A DNA stretch of 39,841 nt from Prevotella sp. P5-108 (GTDB taxonomy: Bacteria > Bacteroidota > Bacteroidia > Bacteroidales > Bacteroidaceae): positions 1-39,841 of the forward strand of contig NZ_NPJJ01000037.1 of the NCBI RefSeq assembly GCF_002251385.1. The letters are read 5' to 3'. Shown here piece after piece: positions 34,606 through 39,841 of this stretch. The notes below the pieces were generated by a model. The model was not told the origin of the DNA and made no database searches. It was given only the letters and a program-made list of their open reading frames with translations. The first letter of the stretch is position 1; each line of letters begins with the position of its first letter. Both the position numbers and the translations under genes were made by a program.

Positions 34606-34989
34606 ATGACTACAGGCAGACAGAAATGCGACCTCCTGAGGAGCATACGCCAGCAGCTGGCTATCGAGTATGGGTTGGATTACACTCCAGCAGAGTGCCA
34701 TCATGTGGGCGACTGTCCCGGCACTTGCCCCGTGTGTGATGCCGAGCTTGCCAATCTTCAGCGACAGCTCGACGAGCGTGGTATCACCGAAGTTGCGGAG
34801 AAAATAGATATCCGCAGCGCCATTACTACCATAGACCCTGATGAGGAATACCACGATTTGGAAGGTCTCGCCGGTCCCATGCCGCGTGGACGGGATGCAA
34901 AGATTACAGACATCCCCGAGGGAATTATTCCTGATGACATGCTGTTGCAAGGAGAAATCATGCCGACAGATTATCTTGACCGCGATTAA
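34606..34989 (+). CDS. Small conserved-looking protein with Cys-rich motif, function unknown
   Basis: A 127-residue soluble protein that I do not recognise as a characterised family, though similar short proteins are common in Bacteroidales. Residues 31-44 hold C31-x5-C37-x3-C41-x2-C44 (CHHVGDCPGTCPVC), which could bind zinc or an iron-sulfur cluster. The rest is acidic, with helical segments and a proline-containing C-terminal half. It lies 24 bases after the helicase on the same strand and is probably co-transcribed. No signal peptide is present. Confidence 0.65.
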   Translation: MTTGRQKCDLLRSIRQQLAIEYGLDYTPAECHHVGDCPGTCPVCDAELANLQRQLDERGITEVAEKIDIRSAITTIDPDEEYHDLEGLAGPMPRGRDAKITDIPEGIIPDDMLLQGEIMPTDYLDRD

Positions 34990-35044
34990 CCTTTTCTCCA
35001 TTGCCCCTTCAATGCAGCAAAATAAAATAATTTTGCCCTTTTCC

Positions 35045-35075
35045 TTGCGCATCCGACTGATTATGCCTAATTTTG
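35045..35075 (+). promoter_or_regulatory. Bacteroides-type promoter for deoD
   Basis: TTG at 35045-35047, a 20-base spacer, and TAATTTTG at 35068-35075 make a full consensus promoter. Transcription would begin near 35082, leaving a leader of about 24 bases to the ATG at 35106. Confidence 0.7.
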
Positions 35076-35105
35076 TAATCTAAACGCTTTATTAAAATAG
35101 AACAA

Positions 35106-35822
35106 ATGGCAACACCGCACATTTCAGCCGCAAAGGGCGATTTCGCCAAGACAGTGCTTATGCCTGGCGACCCGCTTCGCGCAAAGTTTATAGCAGAGAC
35201 ATTCCTCGAGGATGTCAAGTTGGTAACATCGGTTCGTAATGCCCTCGGCTATACCGGTCTGTACAAGGGCGTACCAGTTTCAGTTATGACCAGTGGCATG
35301 GGTATGCCCAGCATTGGCATTTACTCTATGGAGCTTTACAAGTTCTATGGTGTAGAGAACATTATCCGCATCGGTTCGGCTGGTAGCTATCGCGACTGGC
35401 TCAAGGTGATGGATGTCACTCTTGCCGAGGTAGCCGTGAGCGAGTCTTCCTACGCTCTTGTACAGGGTGGCTGCAAGGACAACGCCATCAAGCCAAGCCA
35501 GGAACTCAATGACGTCATCAAGGCCAAGGCCAAGGAGATAGGTATTGAGTGCAAGCCCAGCGTAGTTCATTCCAGTGATGTCTTCTATCGTGATGCCTCA
35601 CAGGGTACATGGCAGGATATCATCAAGCAGAATGGCAGCGACTGCGTAGAGATGGAGAGCTTTGCCCTCTTCCACAATGCCAATATGACAGGCAAGCGCG
35701 CAGCCTGCCTGCTTACCATCAGCGACTCTTTTGTCGACCACACCGAGTTGTCAGCCGAAGACCGCCAGAATTCATTTACCAAGATGATGACCCTGGCGCT
35801 CGAGAGTGCCATCGTGCTTTAA
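35106..35822 (+). CDS. deoD: Purine-nucleoside phosphorylase, DeoD type
   Basis: A 238-residue nucleoside phosphorylase. LMPGDPLRAKFIAETF matches DeoD almost exactly, and SGMGMPSIGIYS is the phosphate/ribose region. VEMESFALF at 181-189 holds the ribose-binding Glu (E184), and ISDSFVDH carries the base-contacting D207. It splits purine (deoxy)nucleosides with phosphate in the cytosol for salvage. The DeoD hexameric type is favoured over uridine phosphorylase because the N-terminus ATPHI-x-A matches DeoD. It has its own promoter and a strong terminator, so it is a single-gene unit. Confidence 0.92.
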   Translation: MATPHISAAKGDFAKTVLMPGDPLRAKFIAETFLEDVKLVTSVRNALGYTGLYKGVPVSVMTSGMGMPSIGIYSMELYKFYGVENIIRIGSAGSYRDWLKVMDVTLAEVAVSESSYALVQGGCKDNAIKPSQELNDVIKAKAKEIGIECKPSVVHSSDVFYRDASQGTWQDIIKQNGSDCVEMESFALFHNANMTGKRAACLLTISDSFVDHTELSAEDRQNSFTKMMTLALESAIVL

Positions 35823-35844
35823 TCTGTCTTAGTACGCATTATAG

Positions 35845-35878
35845 AAAAGCGCAGACCCGGCCGGGTCTGCGCTTTTTT
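35845..35878 (+). terminator. Rho-independent terminator after deoD
   Basis: A perfect GC-rich palindrome at 35845-35876 (16 bases per arm, AAAAGCGCAGACCCGG and its complement) ends in a run of six T at 35873-35878. The AAAA on the other side could also stop transcripts coming from the right. Confidence 0.9.
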
Positions 35879-35984
35879 AATCCATTTCCGTTGTATTCTT
35901 GTCACACGATACGTTGCAGTCTCAGGCGTTAGTGGCAGTTATCTGTACTACATCTGCCGCAATTGCCTATTATAGGGTGGAACA

Positions 35985-36800
35985 TTATTGCAGTTTTTTG
36001 TATTCATCTTCGCATACAGGTTCCAGCCATTCGTTAGAGGCGTTTTCGCCAGGAACCTCGAAGGCGAGGTGGGCAAACCAGCTGTCTTTGGCAGCACCAT
36101 GCCAGTGTTTCACGTTGGCAGGAATGTGGATAACAGTACCTGGCATTATCTGCTGTGCCGGCTTGCCTTCTTCCTGATACCACCCACGGCCACCCACACC
36201 TACCAGCATCTGGCCGCCGCCTGTTGTGGCATGGTGTATATGCCAGTTGTTGCGGCATCCAGGCTCAAAGGTTACATTGGCAAAAGGTATCTGACTCGTG
36301 GAGATGCGGGCAAGATAACTATTACCTTTGAAGTAAGCAGCGTAGGCTGTGTTAGGCTCGCCGATGGGAAATATCATCTCACGTTGGAAAGCGGCCTTGG
36401 CGTCATCGCCGGTCACATCTTCGTTCCACACCTCTTTGGCAAGATTGAAGGCAGCCCAAGCCTTGGGCCAACCGGCATAGAAAGCGATATGTGTGATTAT
36501 CTCGGCTACTTCTGTACGTGTGAGGCCGTTGTTCTTGGCAGTTTGTAGATGGTATTTCAACGAACTGTCTGTGATGCCTTGGCTGATAAGTGCTGTAATG
36601 GTTACCATACTTCGGTCGCGGAGGGAGAGTAGGTCGTTGCGGCTCCATACTTCTCCGAAGAGTATGTCATCGTTGAGGTGGGCGAACTCTGGAGCAAACA
36701 CTCCCAATTGCATGCGTCCTGCGGTCTGTTCTATTTTCTTTTGTGCCATAATGTTGAGTGTTATCATTGTTAATAAAATAAATATTACGAGTCTTTTCAT
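35985..36800 (-). CDS. Carboxymuconolactone decarboxylase-like and cupin domain exported protein
   Basis: A 271-residue two-domain protein with a signal peptide (MKRLVIFILLTMITLNIMAQ, cleaved near residue 20). Residues about 35-125 form an AhpD/carboxymuconolactone-decarboxylase-like helical domain (RDRSMVTITALISQGI, EIITHIAFYAGWPKAWAAF) without the CxxC of AhpD. Residues about 165-245 are a cupin: NWHIHHATTGGGQMLVGVGG with H187, H189 and H190, and KHWHGA with H232 and H234, a likely metal site. It probably acts in the periplasm, perhaps as an oxidoreductase or isomerase; the substrate is unknown. The ATG lies five bases after the flavodoxin stop, so the two are one operon. Confidence 0.82.
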   Translation of the reverse strand: MKRLVIFILLTMITLNIMAQKKIEQTAGRMQLGVFAPEFAHLNDDILFGEVWSRNDLLSLRDRSMVTITALISQGITDSSLKYHLQTAKNNGLTRTEVAEIITHIAFYAGWPKAWAAFNLAKEVWNEDVTGDDAKAAFQREMIFPIGEPNTAYAAYFKGNSYLARISTSQIPFANVTFEPGCRNNWHIHHATTGGGQMLVGVGGRGWYQEEGKPAQQIMPGTVIHIPANVKHWHGAAKDSWFAHLAFEVPGENASNEWLEPVCEDEYKKLQ

Positions 36801-36805
36801 AGCTG

Positions 36806-37429
36806 TCAATAGTTAAGTCGTTTCAACCATTTGTCTACTTTCGAGAGATTATTGCGGGTCTCATGACCGTAGATGCTCATTGCCTCTTTGAAGGTGGCGT
36901 TGGGGTACAGCTTCTTTAGGTCGTTTACCACATTGCCAAGCCCGCTTCCTTCATGGGTGGTAAAGGGGATAATGGTCTTGCCGTTCAAATCGTATTTGTC
37001 GAAGAAGGTAAACATTACTTGTGGATAGGTGCCCCACCATACTGGTCCGCCGATAAAGATGGTTTCATATTGGTCCATGTCATTCACCTCGCCCTTGAAG
37101 GCCGGCTTCTCGTTGTTCTCTGCCTCTTTCTTTGCAAGTTTGGTGAGGGCATCATACGTCATGTCGTAGCTTTTCTCCGCGACAATCTCAAACTCGTCAC
37201 CGCCCGTGAGTTTCTGTATCTGGTCGGCCACAAGTTTGGTGTTGCCCACCTTCACATTGCCCACTCCGTAGTTCTCCCCGGCATGCGAGAAGAATACAAT
37301 CAGTATTTTTCCTTTGCTCTCCATAGAGGCTTGTTCTTTTTGTTGCGATGACTTCACACTTCCGTTACATGCAGCAGAAACCATGAGTGCCGAAACCATC
37401 ATTGTTGTATACTTCAATACTCGTTTCAT
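36806..37429 (-). CDS. Flavodoxin-like lipoprotein
   Basis: A 207-residue protein. The first 21 residues, ending in MVSAAC, look like a lipoprotein signal peptide with C21 as the lipid-attached cysteine. The mature part starts a flavodoxin fold at ILIVFFSHAGENYGVGNV, the FMN-phosphate loop, and includes IGGPVWWGTYP (an FMN-contact loop) and PFTTHEGSGLG. It should bind FMN and carry electrons, unusually on the outside of the cytoplasmic membrane. Open frame continues upstream to 37561, but the promoter box at 37464-37471 lies in it, so I use the ATG at 37429. It leads the cupin gene in one operon. Confidence 0.83.
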   Translation of the reverse strand: MKRVLKYTTMMVSALMVSAACNGSVKSSQQKEQASMESKGKILIVFFSHAGENYGVGNVKVGNTKLVADQIQKLTGGDEFEIVAEKSYDMTYDALTKLAKKEAENNEKPAFKGEVNDMDQYETIFIGGPVWWGTYPQVMFTFFDKYDLNGKTIIPFTTHEGSGLGNVVNDLKKLYPNATFKEAMSIYGHETRNNLSKVDKWLKRLNY

Positions 37430-37463
37430 AATCGATAGTTTTATTATGTTTCGATTTACAATG

Positions 37464-37471
37464 CAAAGGTA
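37464..37471 (-). promoter_or_regulatory. -7 box for the flavodoxin-cupin operon
   Basis: Read on the minus strand 37471-37464 is TACCTTTG, a perfect -7 box 34 bases upstream of the flavodoxin ATG. The -33 position has no TTG, which fits a promoter that needs an activator (see the repeats at 37490-37519). Confidence 0.5.
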
Positions 37472-37489
37472 TATAGAAACTGAATTGGC

Positions 37490-37519
37490 ATTGTTACCTA
37501 TATTACGCCAATTATTACC
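37490..37519 (-). promoter_or_regulatory. Possible activator site: direct repeat two helical turns apart
   Basis: ATTGTTACC at 37490-37498 and ATTATTACC at 37511-37519 match at eight of nine bases and are 21 bases apart. AATTGGC/GCCAATT (37483-37489, 37507-37513) is an overlapping inverted repeat. The direct repeats cover about -34 to -62 relative to the predicted start, the usual place for AraC-type class II activators. No regulator gene is nearby. Confidence 0.35.
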
Positions 37520-37560
37520 GTTTTCTCCTAACGTGGCTCCCCCCGTTGCGGCGTAACGCA

Positions 37561-37609
37561 AAATCGCATATTCGTATACAGTACTTTCCTGTATGCGAAT
37601 ATGCGATTT
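37561..37609 (-). terminator. Long hairpin, likely terminator of the GH89 gene
   Basis: The 21 bases at 37561-37581 pair with 37589-37609, all Watson-Crick except one G-U wobble, with a seven-base loop. On the minus strand the stem is followed by a T-rich GATTTTGCG. It lies about 40 bases after the GH89 stop and separates that gene from the flavodoxin operon on the same strand. Confidence 0.75.
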
Positions 37610-37650
37610 GTTGGCTTCGGGCGTTCTGCTCGGTATGAACAGCCCGGCGT

Positions 37651-39801
37651 CTATTCAAAGTATTTCTTCAGCAACTGTCGTGACAGCTGTACTGGGTCTT
37701 GCTTTTGGGGATATTCGATGGGTACTTCCAGTTCGCAGAACTTCTCTTCAAACTCGTAGCACTCTTTGACAAAGCTGTCTTCATCATACTCGATGCCCCG
37801 TTCACGGCAGTCGATGGCGCGGTCTACGAACATGCTCCAGCGTGGCAGATAGAAACTCTTGAGCAGTCCGTCCCATGGGCGGCCGGCATAGTCGTTGAGT
37901 CCTGCCAGGTTGTTGTTCCACACGGTGACGATGCGGCGGGCGTTGCGCTCATAGTAGTCTTTCTCCTCGGCAGAGTTGCCCCAGCTGCGAGCCTGTTCTA
38001 TCCATCGCTTCATGGAGAACACGGGGTGGCAGGCGGTCAGGGCAGCCTCGTCGGCCAGCACCTCTTTCATCTCACTTCCCAGACGCTTCATCTCCTTGAG
38101 GTCGTAGCAGTCGTAAGCCACGACAAACTTGCGCCAGAGCACGTAGAAGTGTTCCTCCAGACACTGGCGGCCGATGTTCACCACGTCCATCTTGTATCCG
38201 TCGCGGTCTGAATTGAGGTTCACCATCTCCTTCCATATTTCGTTCTGTGCCTCGCGCGTGGGCGTACATTTATCTTTCTTTTTCATTCCCGGACGCGACT
38301 CCACAAAGGTGTAGTTGTATGTGCGTGGCACGTCGAGCACCCGCTCGCAGTAGTCACGATACACCTTGTGTGCCTTTTCGTCTATGCGGCCCATGCGCTG
38401 GTCGGCCAGCGAGTTGCGCCACTCGTCGAGGGTGCCAGGCATATTCCATGCCTTGTCAAAGAGCATGCTGAAGGCAAACTGGTTGACATCGAGGGCTTCG
38501 AGTGTAGCACCCACGCCGCTGAAGTTAGAGCCCGCCTTCTTGTATGTATTGTCTATATAGTTGTATATGCGGTCCGAGGGAGCCACCAGACGGTTGCGTC
38601 CGCCAAAGTTGTTGAGATAGCACCAGATGAAGGGCTGGCCGTAGAACGACTCAGTGGTTTTCCACATCTGTACATTCTCACACCAGTAGTCGAGCATAAT
38701 CAGGCGACCCTGTGGCACACCTCTGAAGAGAGCCTTCATGCGTTCGCCGTTCCATCCTGGCATGTATTTGTAGGTCCAACTCATCTGCAGCCAGTGTGCA
38801 TCCTTGTCTGCAGCAGCCAGCGACTCGTATATACCGCGTGAGAGCATGGCCAGAGAGTCACAGTTGAACGTGGGCGGGTCTACCTCGTTGAACGGGTCTA
38901 TGCAGTACATGTGGTCGGTGCCATACATGCGAGTCTGCTCTTCGATGAAGGCGCGCTGTATCTTGGCAAACATGGGGTCGGTGGCAAAGAGGAAACGGCA
39001 TCGGTAGCGCTCGGGGTCTTTGAATGAGCCCCAGTACGACACGTCGGTATATTTGAGACCTTTGTGTTTCTCTACGAATTTTGCGGGCACGTGTCCGGCA
39101 AATCCCGACAGCACGGGAGTCATGTTCAGTTCGCGTTGGCGCTTCAGTATCTGCTTCTGCAGCGTCTGCTGACGGTCCATCCAGTCGCGGGGCAGAGGTC
39201 CCATGAAGGCGTCGAAGTTGCACATGCGGTGCCAGCCCAGATAGGCGGGGCCGGAGAAGAAGGAGCGAATCTCTTCATCGTTGAGCCCGAACTTCTTCCA
39301 CACGTTATACCAAGTCGATTCCTGACCGGTGATAGCCAGAGGCATGTTGACACCGTTGAGCGCCATCCAGTCGATGAAGTGTTCCCACTCACGCCAAGTC
39401 CACCAAGGCAGCGAATAGCCGTAGGTGCAGTAGTTGAGGAAGAAACGCATGGGAAGCCGCGACTCTATTCTTACCTTCTCTTTGACAGCAGGCATAGTCT
39501 CCGGCAGTTCGATAGGGTCGTCTTTGTACCAAGAGATGGCGGTGTGACAATAGTTCTTGAGATAGTGGTTCAGGCCCATAGCCATGCTGTTGGCGTTGTT
39601 GGCGCTGATGACCACCTTGCCCTGGTTGCTCTCCAGGGTGAATACGTCTTTTGTGGAGTCAATCTTTTTGAAGACCACTGTCTGGGCCTTGTTGCCCAGT
39701 ATACGTCGCGCCAGATTCTGCGCCGTCTTGACATCGTTGGATGCCATCATGCCTATGGTTACCGCCATCAGGCAGAGGGTAGTAATGATTCTACGGTTCA
39801 T
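37651..39801 (-). CDS. GH89 alpha-N-acetylglucosaminidase (NAGLU-like)
   Basis: A 716-residue glycoside hydrolase related to human NAGLU. An N-terminal signal peptide (about residues 1-20, MNRRIITTLCLMAVTIGMMA) is followed by a beta-rich N-terminal domain and then the catalytic barrel. Highlights are SLPWWTWREWEHFIDWMALN, MPLAITGQE, CIDPFNEVDPP, with E306 as the likely acid/base, and LDYWCENVQMW with E375 as the likely nucleophile. YGQPFIWCYLNNFGG is also strongly NAGLU-like. It removes terminal alpha-linked N-acetylglucosamine, as found on mucin O-glycans and heparan-type chains, in the periplasm or outside the cell. No susC/susD pair or other glycosidase lies within the window. The start ATG is 39 bases from the window end, so its promoter may be outside. 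Confidence 0.93.
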   Translation of the reverse strand: MNRRIITTLCLMAVTIGMMASNDVKTAQNLARRILGNKAQTVVFKKIDSTKDVFTLESNQGKVVISANNANSMAMGLNHYLKNYCHTAISWYKDDPIELPETMPAVKEKVRIESRLPMRFFLNYCTYGYSLPWWTWREWEHFIDWMALNGVNMPLAITGQESTWYNVWKKFGLNDEEIRSFFSGPAYLGWHRMCNFDAFMGPLPRDWMDRQQTLQKQILKRQRELNMTPVLSGFAGHVPAKFVEKHKGLKYTDVSYWGSFKDPERYRCRFLFATDPMFAKIQRAFIEEQTRMYGTDHMYCIDPFNEVDPPTFNCDSLAMLSRGIYESLAAADKDAHWLQMSWTYKYMPGWNGERMKALFRGVPQGRLIMLDYWCENVQMWKTTESFYGQPFIWCYLNNFGGRNRLVAPSDRIYNYIDNTYKKAGSNFSGVGATLEALDVNQFAFSMLFDKAWNMPGTLDEWRNSLADQRMGRIDEKAHKVYRDYCERVLDVPRTYNYTFVESRPGMKKKDKCTPTREAQNEIWKEMVNLNSDRDGYKMDVVNIGRQCLEEHFYVLWRKFVVAYDCYDLKEMKRLGSEMKEVLADEAALTACHPVFSMKRWIEQARSWGNSAEEKDYYERNARRIVTVWNNNLAGLNDYAGRPWDGLLKSFYLPRWSMFVDRAIDCRERGIEYDEDSFVKECYEFEEKFCELEVPIEYPQKQDPVQLSRQLLKKYFE

Positions 39802-39841
39802 GATATAAGTTGATGAGTAGTTGACAAAGTGGGGGTGGGGT

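Noticed and set aside
35017..35036. AT-rich inverted repeat GCAAAAT...ATTTTGC after the small Cys-motif gene
   Set aside because: A seven-pair AT-rich stem with a weak T-run; too weak to call a terminator with confidence.
37430..37561. In-frame upstream extension of the flavodoxin gene
   Set aside because: It covers the -7 box and lies before the lipoprotein signal peptide, which must be N-terminal.

Overview
The window looks like a chromosomal segment of a Bacteroidales bacterium, plausibly Prevotellaceae (Prevotella/Segatella), though the genus is a guess. Evidence for the order: Bacteroides-type promoters (a -7 box TAnnTTTG, sometimes with TTG/TTTG 19-20 bases upstream), the fused lpxC-fabZ gene, a long PurM, a GH89 glycosidase and a Bacteroidales-style surface-polysaccharide locus. 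No rRNA, tRNA, CRISPR array or insertion sequence was seen.

Layout. (1) Positions 1-10033: the distal part of an AT-rich surface-polysaccharide operon, cut by the left window edge. It has a truncated GT4 glycosyltransferase, two tandem paralogous glycosyltransferases, an ATP-grasp ligase, a polysaccharide deacetylase, a GT2 glycosyltransferase, a TagD-like cytidylyltransferase, an F420-hydrogenase-beta-like iron-sulfur protein, a LicD-type transferase, a nucleotidyltransferase-fold protein and the initiating sugar-phosphate transferase. Many of these genes overlap or lie within a few bases of each other. (2) 10276-12144: a 622-residue protein with a PD-(D/E)XK nuclease-like motif, preceded by its own promoter. 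It separates the initiating transferase from a DegT-family aminotransferase (12579-13859), which is followed by a good terminator and a WbuC-like cupin. (3) 14565-15527: a gene-free stretch with a strong hairpin, a 108-base direct repeat, a 17-base tandem repeat and a 21-base degenerate tandem repeat. (4) 15528-17133: a two-gene cassette of an HTH-ImmA/IrrE metallopeptidase and a PIN-like DUF4411 protein, with a promoter in front and a perfect 17-bp hairpin behind. It is the best candidate here for a little-described system. (5) 17290-18102 (minus): an M15/DUF5715-like exported protein.

(6) 18206-26053: a compact housekeeping operon, phoH-purC-menG-aroE-purM-prfA-pyrF-HD phosphohydrolase. (7) 26097-30255: lpxD, lpxC-fabZ, lpxA and miaA, the early lipid A steps plus a tRNA-modification gene. 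(8) 30299-35822: a class A penicillin-binding protein, a Pif1/RecD-like helicase with a TPR tail, a small Cys-motif protein, and deoD with its own promoter and terminator. (9) 35985-37429 (minus): a cupin/carboxymuconolactone-decarboxylase protein and a flavodoxin lipoprotein in one operon, with a possible AraC-type operator. (10) 37651-39801 (minus): a GH89 alpha-N-acetylglucosaminidase.

How the genes fit together: regions 1, 2 and 7 are all concerned with the cell envelope. The polysaccharide operon should build a glycan on undecaprenyl phosphate, probably with amino-sugar, acyl/amino-acid and phospho-substituent decorations. The lpx genes make lipid A and the PBP makes peptidoglycan. Function calls rest on motifs read by eye; no database search was possible.
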